Assembly: GCF_001937665.1 (NCBI RefSeq)
Contig: NZ_MSKL01000020.1
Coordinates: 62,001-126,000 of the forward strand
Direction: 5' to 3'
DNA length: 64,000 nt
Source of the DNA: Actinomyces oris
GTDB lineage: Bacteria; Actinomycetota; Actinomycetes; Actinomycetales; Actinomycetaceae
The stretch's first letter is position 1. The number at the start of each line of letters is the position of its first letter. Below the pieces are notes generated by a model. It saw only the letters and a program-made list of their open reading frames with translations, had not been told where the DNA came from and did no database searches. Both the position numbers and the translations under genes were made by a program. Of the stretch, positions 10,901 to 19,000 are shown in pieces.

Positions 10901-11473
10901 GGAGTCGGCGGTGACGTGCTTGCGGGGGCTGGCGGAGGAGTCCCCGGTGTAGATGGCGGCGCGCACGCCGGCCAGGGCGGGGTCCTTGGTGATGAGGCTG
11001 ACGAGGCGGCTGGCCTGGTCGGAGGCCAAGGCGTTCATGGGGTAGAGGATGAGGGCCTTGATGCCGGTGACTCCCTGGGCGCGGGCGCGCAGGACGTGGT
11101 CGAGGACGGGGTGGAGGAAGGACTCGGTCTTACCTGAGCCGGTGCCAGTGGTGACAATGGTCGGCTCGGGGCGGTGGCCGCCCTTGGTGGTCAGGCGCCG
11201 GTAGGAGTCCTCCTGATGCTGGTAGGGGGTCAGTCCCGGGTCCCAGTCGAGGGGACGGTCGGTGGGATCAGCGCCGGGGCGGGCGCTCGCGGCCAGGTAA
11301 GGCAGGCGAAGGCGGACGAAGGGGCCGACGAAGACTCCCTGCTTCTCGTCCTCCAGGAAGTCGGTGAGCACGCGCCGCGGCTCGGCGTCGGTGAGGGCGA
11401 AGGTCGTCGAGAGGTAGTCGACGATGGACCGACGGATGCGTTCGGCCTGGAGGCTAGGGAGAAGGAGCGTCAT
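4910..11473 (-). CDS. Giant DEAD/DEAH helicase with DUF1998/MZB zinc domain
   Basis: 2187 residues. The SF2 core is split. Lobe 1 has Walker A TGTGSGKT (109-116), ILYPMNALASDQ (142-153), motif II DEFH (240-243) and SAT (292-294). Lobe 2 follows a long insert and has VATPTLEMGIDIGDL (1068-1082) and motif VI QRVGRAGRR (1099-1107). Zinc-type Cys pairs occur at CRSC (514-517), CPSC (631-634), CDTC (979-982), CKAC with CPRC (1396-1421) and CEAC (1528-1531). The DUF1998/MrfA zinc-binding region has LLLHDTVPGGTGYL (1632-1645) and Cys 1668, 1670, 1678 and 1681. Residues 1785-1845 (RPDF, FTDGRRYH, KRARLRAAGYRVI) resemble a DUF559/Vsr-type nuclease fold. Single-chain MrfA is about 750 residues, so this is a much enlarged relative, roughly DrmA plus DrmB in one chain. 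It probably translocates on DNA in a defence complex; that function is inferred. A tight SF1 helicase gene follows. Confidence 0.85.
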   Translation of the reverse strand: MTLLLPSLQAERIRRSIVDYLSTTFALTDAEPRRVLTDFLEDEKQGVFVGPFVRLRLPYLAASARPGADPTDRPLDWDPGLTPYQHQEDSYRRLTTKGGHRPEPTIVTTGTGSGKTESFLHPVLDHVLRARAQGVTGIKALILYPMNALASDQASRLVSLITKDPALAGVRAAIYTGDSSASPRKHVTADSLITDRYVIRDNPPDILLTNYKMLDQLLLRPEDRELWRASAGSLTYLVLDEFHTYDGAQGTDVAMLLRRLGLTLRAHLPADHPRQEAFASAPLGPVCPVATSATLGDGGDPSQMLAFARDVFGTDLPTSAVVTETRADLDQWAATHRQVAESKGLAGRALRLRSLPGENLQALAHLAEAGSPNPEELLRGVVAHLYDLPEEVEDTLDASGLASALQAHPDVLDLVRAAERSTPLADLARDLLGPIPESGLARRVLSAILAALSVVRAGLDGKPDRSAVNVEVTLWIREVTRVDRALSSLPSFRWADAVSEQTQVEEPARPALYCRSCGRSGWGIVLAPTGQKEKDDQTHVRRDRKTGDPRFRALLHAPGEDADYRTRTEAGEINLEARHPGLRWYSINSREILTRRPDQESTEAKEGLVLPVLMLTGDERSITEDSTNDVCPSCGSKDSIRFLGSAVATLLSVSLTTLFGDDGLDNTEKRALIFTDSVQDAAHRAGYVNQRSHTMSLRSALRGALRAEMPIEEWAEAALDDAQASAFDRYRLVPAALSEHQRFKPYWDPKAPASKRSRAKPHVRRRLLFDIALEVGLQSTYGRTLEATGSVTVHVSAGRANALVALARQALGTDQQGVLDGFKDTSDAALLAWVRGTLEHMRREGAIDHEWLSRYKSDDGKRLWIWYKRNRHQGQPAFPTGRAAPAFPQVGGRLDTRKSAFTPVGSSKSWYATWARKCLGVVPTHASRLACALLAHLAEAGILSVTTTDSGGTVYGLPAGRVVVSPLRETTREALLLVCDTCRTQLPAATATVDQLDGAPCLAAACPGHLRAQPHPAESFYRSMYAGAHVRRVDSHEHTSLLDAKERAEVETGFKRPTQVPGDPNVLVATPTLEMGIDIGDLSTVMLGSLPATVASYVQRVGRAGRRSGSALALAYVPGRRSQLPILDAPDRLLNGSVAPPSTYLGAEEILRRQFLASVIDTLARENHPAIPSGGHGGGTAKTALGATGEGSLVTTLCERIERDGALLVQAFTAAFQERTPALDRLSSWVTQDAGAGPREMLQRAAAEHRAESEQLHRQERQIREALPELKVAAERPNATEEDTRAHRSAEGARKAAESRIFDQDREHWVSALERHGILPNYTLIDDSVRLSARVSWRDPDKEEFHSEPCDVDRASVNALHELAPGATFYTRGLEMAIEGIDASDLNNQAQWWFCCKACGYIDVREPQETRPAAPTECPRCRDTDIAEVGRARRVLRLSRVFADVSQDDARIGDSSDERLHTHFEVLPLADFDPTRTVRQWNVEASGFGVTRYRGMNLRWLNTGRPLAGQSVDRVSGNALSSRDFRLCEACGKLDTDTRASSAREHRPWCRYRSDSAEHVIAVDLMRELSTEALAFVLPLGFATDRVGVDSLASAILLGLEITTGGSPDHLGIASVPHPVAGGAPGETRPALLLHDTVPGGTGYLTDHDDSTRLWNLLIRTGKHLESCPCRAEGKDMCPDCLRPHAVSAEVTRAAALHAIGQLLGREDNSAQDIEGMFAELDPEVPQWTVTDEAVRAGTGESPLEVRFRAALAELLSKQMAVRTTSDPSGAPALEIDGGRWRIRPQLDARGTRPDFTCLRPGGRSPIAIFTDGRRYHASRAHNRLADDADKRARLRAAGYRVISVSVEDLDGPWNPAWLNEATVAQLKNGSLGASRAGGVTDQAIDAWRGGPMALLETMLRDDNEDPDTSPTTAALAALADSAWGPLIVGAYHHLPLNRTASLQCSPVPEGDSEEYTRRTMADPLWEALRVLWPEAELPEPAGAADAAGAPAASKHSGSVFAIPHLALAVQLTGSSTTGMALVLDDSDEALGSPEHPEAWLAWLRLSNVLALAQVPVDITTTSRALDELRARAQAEVAVADVAGSPAAMSDLGWDDVDQDLTPEPILTLLPHLAAAGLPHEGDGVEVGGIMTDLSWAAPKVAVLAEPQDGDEETLTAAGWRVIVTGDDPARTATDLCALIPELLEGH

Positions 11474-11842
11474 AGCTGGAGCGTGGTGGTGATGGGCGAT
11501 GGGGTGGATGATGGCGGATGGTGTACGGGAGTGGTGTCTGCCGGGGCCGGCGCCACCTCGTGCGGATCGTCGTTGTTCCGGGAGTGATCCCGCAGATCAG
11601 AGGCTACCGCAGCGAGGGGAAGGCAGAGGAGGAGGCCCGAGTCGCTTCTTGGTGACGAGGCTGCCGACGCCGCTCGGGCTAAGATCGCAGAGCATCGCAC
11701 CATCCCCTGGGATGACGTCAAGGCTGGTCTCGGGATAGAGGGCGCGGTCGGTTCGACGTGAGGTTACGAGCCTCGTTTGCGGAGATCCTTAGTGAGTCTC
11801 GTCCCGCTGTGGACAGGGCTGAGCGGGGCCGGCCATAATGGT
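11474..11842. other. Intergenic region upstream of the giant helicase gene
   Basis: 369 bp with no gene I can support. It should hold the promoter or leader of the minus-strand helicase gene, but no clear -10/-35 pair is visible. Short open frames on either strand lack ribosome sites. Confidence 0.5.
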
Positions 11843-11877
11843 GGGGAGCCACCCGGGTGCCATCCGGGCGACTCCCC
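11843..11877 (-). terminator. Hairpin downstream of the small peptide gene
   Basis: Arms GGGGAGCCACCCGG (11843-11856) and CCGGGCGACTCCCC (11864-11877) pair at 12 of 14 positions around a 7-base loop. The hairpin starts 15 bp past the stop of the 47-residue gene on the minus strand and would terminate its transcript. Confidence 0.65.
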
Positions 11878-11892
11878 TAGCAAGGGGATGGC

Positions 11893-12036
11893 CTAGCTGA
11901 TCCACTTGCTGAGGGCATCCACAAGGACACCGACGGCCCGGACAAGGCGAGCGATCGAGTTCAGTATGTCGCTCACCCTCCGGGCCGTTACTTTGCCCTT
12001 GCGGACGTGTGCGCGTCGGCCTTTCGGCTTGGACAC
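11893..12036 (-). CDS. Small basic amphipathic peptide, function unknown
   Basis: A 47-codon gene. The GTG start is chosen because a perfect AAGGAGGT (12044-12051) lies 7 bp upstream, one of the best ribosome sites in the window. The first 20 residues are very basic (SKPKGRRAHVRKGK, then TARR); the rest (VSDILNSIARLVRAVGVLVDALSKWIS read in two halves) would form an amphipathic or membrane-active helix ending in KWIS. There is no signal peptide and no family I recognise. A hairpin terminator follows, so it appears to be its own transcription unit inside the island spacer. Size, charge and helix pattern fit a membrane-active toxin or leaderless-bacteriocin-like peptide, or a small DNA/RNA-binding peptide; these are guesses. 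About 150 bp upstream plus its first 14 codons are duplicated at 12788-12975. Confidence 0.6.
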   Translation of the reverse strand: MSKPKGRRAHVRKGKVTARRVSDILNSIARLVRAVGVLVDALSKWIS

Positions 12037-12175
12037 GGCCCCCACCTCCTTCCCAAGCCCTCTCTCCCCGGCAAGGACACATGGACGTTCCGGGAGGAGG
12101 TGCCGAGGGGAGGCAGGCTCCATCATGCCAGCCGGCACTGACATCCAGAGCGTGGCTCTACCACGGTTGTGGGCC
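11998..12175. repeat. Direct repeat copy 1: leader and start of the small peptide gene
   Basis: This stretch, read on the minus strand, holds the upstream region, ribosome site and first codons of the 47-residue peptide gene. It matches 12788-12975 closely in the parts around GGATGTCAGTGC, GGAACGTCCATGTGT, the ribosome site and the codons for SKPKGRRAHVRKG. Confidence 0.7.
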
Positions 12176-12203
12176 GTGATAACTACTACGCCGATAACAA
12201 ACG

Positions 12204-12234
12204 TTGACGGCTAGCCGTATTTTGTGGATAACAT
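12204..12234 (+). promoter_or_regulatory. Likely promoter for the small HTH gene
   Basis: TTGACG (12204-12209) and TAACAT (12229-12234) are separated by 19 bp, a housekeeping-sigma-like pair in an AT-richer stretch. The HTH gene begins about 220 bp downstream with no other gene between, giving a long untranslated leader. Nothing else is seen in 12176-12454. Confidence 0.4.
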
Positions 12235-12454
12235 TATTTGCCATCATGAAGTTCTTGAAGAGTGCATGGAAGCATGGCCTCGCGAGAGATAATCGACCAT
12301 GCTCTGAACAATCCTGTGACGGTCCATTATCTCTATGGGGATGTCATCGTCAGTCCTTCCTGATCCGGTCACCTGATCGAAGTTGGTGTCAACGACGACG
12401 ATTCGTCTTTCATGCTACGTCTGTGCGCGAGAAGTTCTTGAGGAGGAAGTGAAT

Positions 12455-12706
12455 ATGAAGACCACCGACGAGATTCTTGAGGAGATCGAGAACGCCAACA
12501 ACGGGGATGGCCCGGATCCCGTGGCTACGGTCGACGATCCCGATCTCGCAAGAATTGCGGTCGCGCAGATACGCCTCCGTGCCGCCGAGCGTGAGCTGGA
12601 TGAGGCTGTGATGGTTGCACGCGATGTTGGCCTGTCATGGCAAGCGATCGGGGATGTATTGGGCATGACTCGCCAAGGTGCGAATAAACGCTTCCACGCC
12701 GCCTGA
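12455..12706 (+). CDS. Small helix-turn-helix protein
   Basis: 83 residues. It has an acidic N-terminus (MKTTDEILEEIENANNG), a predicted helix with RIAVAQIRLRAAERELDEAV, then a clear HTH: ARDVGLSWQAIGDVLGMTRQ followed by GANKRF. Such short proteins are common in actinobacteria and are taken to bind DNA. The ATG is preceded by AGGAGGAAG, 6 bp upstream, and the ORF extension further upstream lacks its own site. It is the only plus-strand gene inside the otherwise minus-strand island and faces away from the giant helicase gene, so it could be a local regulator. No toxin partner is visible next to it. Confidence 0.7.
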   Translation: MKTTDEILEEIENANNGDGPDPVATVDDPDLARIAVAQIRLRAAERELDEAVMVARDVGLSWQAIGDVLGMTRQGANKRFHAA

Positions 12707-12787
12707 CGTGGTCCACGGACGTCACAGGCAGTTCGACCTAAGGCATCGAACCTCCTCGGTAGGCATCCTTGACGAGTCTCGTAACCC

Positions 12788-12975
12788 CCCTTGCGGACAT
12801 GTGCGCGTCGACCTTTCGGCTTGGACACAGCCCTCTCCTCCTTCCCAAGTCCTCCCTCCCCAGCAGGTACACATGGACGTTCCGAGACAGTATGCCGAGG
12901 GGGCATCAACCATCATGCGATTCCGCACTGACATCCTGATCCTGGTACTACGCTGGTTCGGTGTCCCAATAACTG
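12788..12975. repeat. Direct repeat copy 2: truncated small peptide gene
   Basis: Near-copy of 11998-12175 in the same orientation. On the minus strand it keeps an AAGGAGGA ribosome site, GTG and codons for SKPKGRRAHVRKGG, then diverges at once into sequence antisense to the HTH gene. The C-terminal amphipathic half is absent, so this copy cannot make the same peptide. Confidence 0.7.
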
Positions 12976-13448
12976 GGCATTCTCTTGGGACCGGCAAACA
13001 TGACTCACGCAGTTGCCGACCTCACCGAGGCCCGCAACCAGCGACAGGCTCGACGCAGTCGCCACCAACGGTGACCTGGTACCCAGACGTGTCTTCGCCA
13101 ACTACGCGAAGTTCTGCATCAGCCGCACCAGGATTGCCATCGAAAACCCGTTGAAGGAGGTGTGATTCACACAATGCGATCGGATCCTCCTACCTCTTGT
13201 GGTAGGAAAGAGGCTCCGTTTCCATACTGCCGACATGAGTGGCTCCACAGTTGATGTTGCTGGTGGAAAATCCTGAATTTCTGCGGATTCACAGAGATCG
13301 ACGTTGCTGCGGTGCCCATGTTCCGCTGTGTGGACACCTACTGTGGGACATTCTCTGTGTTTATAGTAAACAGCACAGCAAACTCAGTGAATTTCCTCGC
13401 TTCATCTGCATCGCTCTCGTGCATGGACAGTGGCGGAAGTAGGAAATC
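12976..13448. other. Intergenic region with possible broken coding remnants
   Basis: An ATG at 13000 opens a short frame (MTHAVADLTEARNQRQARRS) that stops after 24 codons; a shifted frame then runs DAVATNGDLVPRRVFANYAK and on to KEV with a stop at 13162. Reading both as one needs a frameshift, so this may be a decayed small gene. 13163-13448 is GC-poorer and has only very short frames. No family is recognised. Confidence 0.35.
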
Positions 13449-16052
13449 TCACTCCTCTGTGCACGATGTATGGAGTGCCTGTCCGACTGGAGTAATCGTC
13501 AATCGGTTAAGAACATCTGATGGCAAGAGGTTGAATCCGCGCAGCGTTTGAGTAACGAGCGTTCGTAGTTCCGTCGATTGTTTTCCTGCGCGTTCAGCTG
13601 CGATGCGTTTCCACGCCTCTGCCGTATCCGCGGCGATAGTTCGTATAGCGTCAGGGTGTGTGAGATACAAATTCTCGCTTGCAATGGTCATTGCGTCGCG
13701 ATGGACCCCAGGTTTAGGGGAAATAATTATCACAGCACTGTCGGTTGGGATGCTTGAACATGCGCGATCGTCTGCGAGAAGTTGAAGTTGTCCGTTAGAT
13801 TGTCTGACGTCTTTAATGGAAACTACCCCAGTAATTTTGTGTTCGCTCTTGGCTTCGAGGGCGAGCCATAGTTCGTTGCCCCAGCACCATACGGAATCGC
13901 ATCTGCCCTGCTTGGCGGGTTTTGACGCCTCAGCTCCAAGCGCCTGACCAAGAACTGACAGCGCTGATTCGAATTTGCTAGCGTCCTGCAGCGCGAGATG
14001 TTGCTGCATTTCTGATATTCTTTCAAGAAACTTATTCTCTTTAAAGTTTCCTGATAGTAAAGCGGTAAGATTCTTGATGGAAATAGCGTCGGTATGGTTG
14101 ATGGATGGGCTAGTGAGGTCCGGAAACTGCGACATATGGGCGATCCAAGAACACTTTCCTGCCAATGTGGTCGCTTCGTTCAACAATTGTTTAGATGTGA
14201 CTTTTAATGTGGGATCATTATTTTCTTCCGCAGTCATATCTGTCCATGCGGATTCGAGGTATTTCCAGAATGCTTGGTATCGTCGAGTAGTGCTACCGCC
14301 GTTCCCCAATATACTTCCCGCCGCATGGGCATGCTGTGCTGCATCTCGCCAGGAACCCACCGATGCGCACTCCCATGCTTCTATTTCCTCTGCTACACAT
14401 TCCGACAATTGCTGAGAGCCTGGTGAAGGAGATTGCTCGAAAGTCCGTCGATACTCGATGAGTGTTGGCTCTGCTTCGGATCTCCAGGTGTCATCGGTGT
14501 TCTGGTTAAGGAAGGCGCGAACGTTGCTCAGCATGTCTTTGTCGGTGCCGTCTTGTGAGTTCTCTAGGCCAAACATAATTTCGGCCTGCAGCTCAGGTGA
14601 AAGTGCGCTCCGCGTTGTTGGCTGCGCCAAGTAATCAGATAGGTTTCCCAGGATCATTACAATAGCTGTGTCTTCGGGTCCTCGCGTGCACCTTCCGATT
14701 CCTTGGATGATCCGAGTTCGAATCCTTGAATCCAGTGCAACGCCTGCCTGAGCGTTCCTTTGGAGAAAAATTTCTTGAAGATTCAGTTGGTCGGGCTTCC
14801 CGTCCAGAAGAACGAGGCGGCAGGTATCTCCGGGTAGATCTAGGCCATCGTAGCGGGCTGCTAGCGCGCAGATAGCATGCTCGGAATCTGCAAATGGTTC
14901 CATGCTCGTGGAAACATCATCGATGCCGAAGATTGGCCACCCGTCCGGCGCTAATCGTTTCGCATCACTCATGGCAACGTCAGTGCGCTGGGATAAAATG
15001 AGGGCTTTTCCTGCCTGGGAGACGATTTCGCGGCTCAACGTTGTTTTGTCAGTATCGACATACTTTGTGGATTCTGGAAATACAAAGAATCTGCGTCCAG
15101 ATCTCGGGACAGTACCTTTGCCTGGCTGATGCAGGCGATCGATACCATGGCGCCCAAACGCGCGCTCAAGTTCACCCCCTTCGCCAAGAGTTGCAGAGAG
15201 GTAAACGCGCTGTTCCGCCTGCCTGAAGGGGTGATTCTGATGCGTAGGCGGGATATACGGACGAACGAGTATTTCGTTGTAAGAAACGTAGACCAAGCAA
15301 GATGCAATACATTGTTCGATCATGGAGTATCTGAAGGAGTATGGCTCGTCCAGTCTTGACAGGAACTTAATTATCTGCGCCACCATGCCAGGTTGACGTA
15401 GCGGTACGACTAGGCGAACCTCTTGCGAGAGTCCTCGGCTTGGCTGCTCTGCATTTAAACGTTCGAGGAAGACCTCGTCGATCGCGGGTGCTACAATTCT
15501 AAGTAGTCGCCGATACTCGTCGTCATTGCAATCCCTAATGAAGCGAAGGCTATATGCTTCGCCAACATACTGTTCGCCAGCATGTGCATCATCAAACAAG
15601 AGCACCGATGGGGCAGTTAGTTTCGGGTGTGAATTAAAAATGCTGCTGTATGTTGTGATTCCGATGTGTCGGGCCGACTCGTACCGAACTTTCGAATTCG
15701 GATCCCAATTCGCATGTGAGCCAGTCAGTAGGGCTGTGTCGATACCTTCTCGGTTCGCTTCATCACGTACTTGCTCAGCTAGTTGTCGTGTAGGGCAAGC
15801 GTAGAGAACCTGTTGATTGCGTTGCTGGCGGTTCCATTCTGCAATAAGGAGGCCAATTAGTGTTTTTCCTGTGCCTGTCGGCAATTCCAAGGCGACATCG
15901 GGACGTCGAACCTTATCCATGTATGCGTTGAGAACTTCCGATTGGTGTGCCCATAGTCCAGGAACTGCGTTCGGTCGACGAGGAAGGTCACGATAGAGTT
16001 CTCCGGGAGTCGTGGGGAGGACTGTAATGCGATTCGGCTTCGTGAAGGCCAT
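13449..16052 (-). CDS. DEAD/DEAH helicase with PD-(D/E)XK-like C-terminus
   Basis: 867 residues, with markedly lower GC than its neighbours. SF2 motifs: LWAHQSEV (Q-motif region, 33-40), Walker A LPTGTGKT (57-64), YACPTRQLAEQV (84-95), a DDAH motif II (154-157) in place of DEAH, SAT (286-288) and motif VI QGIGRCTRG (450-458). A helical middle follows. The C-terminal segment has CDSVWCWGNELWLALEAKSE (718-737): D719 then E733-x-K735 in a strand context is the PD-(D/E)XK nuclease signature. The start is set by MAFTKPNRIT with an AGGAAAA site; upstream codons in frame belong to the methyltransferase end. It lies 37 bp after the methyltransferase stop on the same strand. Its base composition suggests later insertion into the island. 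Helicase-nuclease action on foreign DNA is inferred. Confidence 0.8.
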   Translation of the reverse strand: MAFTKPNRITVLPTTPGELYRDLPRRPNAVPGLWAHQSEVLNAYMDKVRRPDVALELPTGTGKTLIGLLIAEWNRQQRNQQVLYACPTRQLAEQVRDEANREGIDTALLTGSHANWDPNSKVRYESARHIGITTYSSIFNSHPKLTAPSVLLFDDAHAGEQYVGEAYSLRFIRDCNDDEYRRLLRIVAPAIDEVFLERLNAEQPSRGLSQEVRLVVPLRQPGMVAQIIKFLSRLDEPYSFRYSMIEQCIASCLVYVSYNEILVRPYIPPTHQNHPFRQAEQRVYLSATLGEGGELERAFGRHGIDRLHQPGKGTVPRSGRRFFVFPESTKYVDTDKTTLSREIVSQAGKALILSQRTDVAMSDAKRLAPDGWPIFGIDDVSTSMEPFADSEHAICALAARYDGLDLPGDTCRLVLLDGKPDQLNLQEIFLQRNAQAGVALDSRIRTRIIQGIGRCTRGPEDTAIVMILGNLSDYLAQPTTRSALSPELQAEIMFGLENSQDGTDKDMLSNVRAFLNQNTDDTWRSEAEPTLIEYRRTFEQSPSPGSQQLSECVAEEIEAWECASVGSWRDAAQHAHAAGSILGNGGSTTRRYQAFWKYLESAWTDMTAEENNDPTLKVTSKQLLNEATTLAGKCSWIAHMSQFPDLTSPSINHTDAISIKNLTALLSGNFKENKFLERISEMQQHLALQDASKFESALSVLGQALGAEASKPAKQGRCDSVWCWGNELWLALEAKSEHKITGVVSIKDVRQSNGQLQLLADDRACSSIPTDSAVIIISPKPGVHRDAMTIASENLYLTHPDAIRTIAADTAEAWKRIAAERAGKQSTELRTLVTQTLRGFNLLPSDVLNRLTITPVGQALHTSCTEE

Positions 16053-16089
16053 AACTTTTCCTGTCGAGTGAACTAAGTGAGTATGTGAA

Positions 16090-19000
16090 TCAGATGTGTT
16101 GGTTGGGGGCGGTCTGCGTGAGGGTGGTGTGGATGCGGCGGAAGTCGGATTCGCGGTCGCGGATGCGGAAGGGGAGGTCGTAGACGTAGGAGACGCCAGA
16201 ACCGGGGTGGGTGTGAGTACGCTCCGATAGTGGCATGTCCTCGTTGGAGGTAGGGCGCTTGCGCTTTTCCCAAGCCTGGCGGACCGGAGTGGGTAGCTGG
16301 CGACCATTCGCGTCATAGACGTAGGCGCCCTGGCCGCGGCCGTGATCGTAGTCGTACAGCACCGCGAACTGGGTGCGGTAGATCGTGCACAGGTCCTCAA
16401 TCGGCACGCCTAGCATCATCGCCACCATGACGTCGATCTCCGCTTGGGCGTTGCGACGATCCTCCGCCCGACGCAAGGGTGTGTCCGCTGTCCAGTCCGG
16501 ACCGATTGACCGCTCGTCATAACGCTCCAGGATCGGAGTGTCAACCACAAATGACTCATCCCAGCACTCCGTCCACAGGTCTGCGTAGGCGTCCGTGAGG
16601 CAGTTAAGGCGGAGAACTCTAGCAGCAATTCTTAAAGTAAGCGAGTCGTTCTCGTTTAGCCTGGGGAGGCGATTGAATGTAGACATCTGTATTGTTGATT
16701 TAGGTGAAGAGCGCACTGAGAAGTCTGCGAGAAGGCTTGAGGATACGCCTAGTATTGCTGGAAGTGAACTCAATGTGAGATCATTTGAGCCTGCAGAAGA
16801 AACACCATGTACGTGTGTTGATCCTGGAGGAATGATAGATGGAATGAAGGTTCTTTCTCCGGTGTTGGCTGCCATGGCGCGCCAGGCAATGCGGTAATGG
16901 TCGCGGGCGGGAGAATTGTCCCAATGAGTGTAGAGACGGTCATACGTGGCGCGGTCGCCCGCGGGCTTGTACTGGGTGACGGGTTGTGCGCTCGGAGGGA
17001 GTGCTTCCAAGTCGGTTGAAGTCCAGTCCTGGTTGTGGCGCATAGATTCGTTGGGTTGCTTGTACAGCGGGGCTGAGACGTGAAGATGAGGTCCTTGAAG
17101 GATGGCGTCGCCCCAGGATGTGGGCCCCCATTTTTTTTCAAAGCGTCCCTTCTCGAAGTCTGACGTTTCATGCCAACCCGCTGAGAACTGGAGATTGAGA
17201 CTGTCGATGCGTAGTTGTACGGCCAGTGTTGCCAACGTTCGTGATGCTGCTGAGTTAACAGTCGAGACCATGGGGGTCGAGCACCAGTCGTCAGATTCCG
17301 TCACCGATTGCCAAGTCTTTAGCGCTGCTTCATCAATGGATTCGATGCGGGCTGCATGAGGGCGTAGGTCCCAGGTTCCGGTGTGTGGATCCTTGAAGCC
17401 TGGTTCCTCGCCGCTGCCATCGTGCAGGAGCGAGCGCACTACTGTATCGGGGTGATATAAGGCTGCGGCATGCAGGAATTGTGGAGAGCGAGGTGCTCCA
17501 TATACGTGAACTCCGTAGTGCTTGTGATCTTCAATGTCAAAGAGTCGGAGTTCATTGATGAATCGCCAGTGTCGCCGTAGGTGCTTGTATGTGACGGCGC
17601 GGAGTCTGGAGATTTTGGTGTCAGTAAAATGGGTGTTCATGTGGATGAGTGATGAGATGCCGTACTCATCCTGGTGTTCCCATACCTGACACATGAATGC
17701 GCGATAGAGATCCGGCTGGCCGCTGAGCAACGGATAGACGGTTGGGTCGCTCAGAAGCTCAGAGAGCACGATGACCTCAGCGGTTCCGTCGAGGACTGTG
17801 TGCAGGACTCCAGGACGAGCCAAGGTGCGTGGCATTCGCTCGTTCTTTGCGGTGACGGAAGGCTTGTTACTGAGTGACCACCAGGGGTCTCCTTCCGCGA
17901 GAAGACCAGCAACATCGGTGCGGGGCCTCACCCACGGCGGGTTCCCCACCTGGAGGTCGAAGCCACCGCGGGCGAAGACGGTGGCGAAGTCGAGCTCCCA
18001 GTGGAAGAAGCCCTGGGCCTCCGCTACCTTTTGGGCCACGGTGAGCCACTCGTGCTCGTCAATGACCGACTGCACTTTGCGGGCCCCGGCGAGGCCGAGC
18101 TCAACCTCCTCCATGGTCTCCAGCTCTGCCCAGGAGGAGGCATCCACAAGGGTCCCATCGGTGCCCTTGGCGTCCTTGACCTGCTTTCCCAGCAGCCCCT
18201 CCAGGGCGTCCAGCCACTCATCGAGGCTCGGCGGCGTCACATCCGTGGTCAGCGGCCAGAACCACAGGGCGCACCACGCATCCATGACCAGGCGCAGACG
18301 CCGGTACGCTGAACCCGGCGCCGCCAGGTAGGCCTCGATCTCTTCGCGGGACACCGTTGAACCGGAGCCCTCCTGTGCGTTGCGGCCCCACAGGTCAATG
18401 CGGCGCGAGGCCTCCGCCTCCGCCACCCGCAGGCGCCGCAGGGTCATCTCCCACAGGACTTCCACACGCCGAGCCAAGGCTGTCAACCGCAAGGCCTGGG
18501 TGGTGCTCAGCGCCTTCGTGATCTCCTTGCGCCAGGTCTTGAGGGCCTTAAGCCTGCCGGCATCAACCAGGTCCCGCACCTGCTTGGGGATCTCCACCGC
18601 GCTGCCCCAGCCCTTGGCCGGCAGGAGGAAGTGGTGGATGTTCCCGGAGACGTCCAGCGCCCCGCCGATCCGGTGCCGGGAGGCGGCATCGGCGTCGTCG
18701 AGCACGGCCGCCACCTGGCTCAGCGGCTCGGCCACCGGAGCGGCCGACAGCCACGCCCGCTTCTTTAGCTGGGAGGTGGAGTACAGGGCCCGGCGCGCCC
18801 CTACCAGCGAGTTACCGCGCCGCAGCCGTAGCCCGAACCACGGGGCCGCCAGCCCCTCCACCATCGTGTCCAGCCACAGGGACACCTCCGCCAGCTCCAC
18901 TGCCGTCGCGTTGAGGTCCACCCCGTAGACCTGGTGCAGGGCGATGAAGGCCTTCACCTTCGCCAGTTCCCGGGGCCGCTCCTCAGGATCCACACGCCGG

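Noticed and set aside
11470-11721. 83-codon minus-strand frame upstream of the giant helicase
   Set aside because: Low-complexity translation, no ribosome site, overlaps the likely leader.
12415-12909. 164-codon minus-strand frame opposite the HTH gene
   Set aside because: It is the truncated peptide copy running into antisense of the HTH gene; no coding signature after codon 14.
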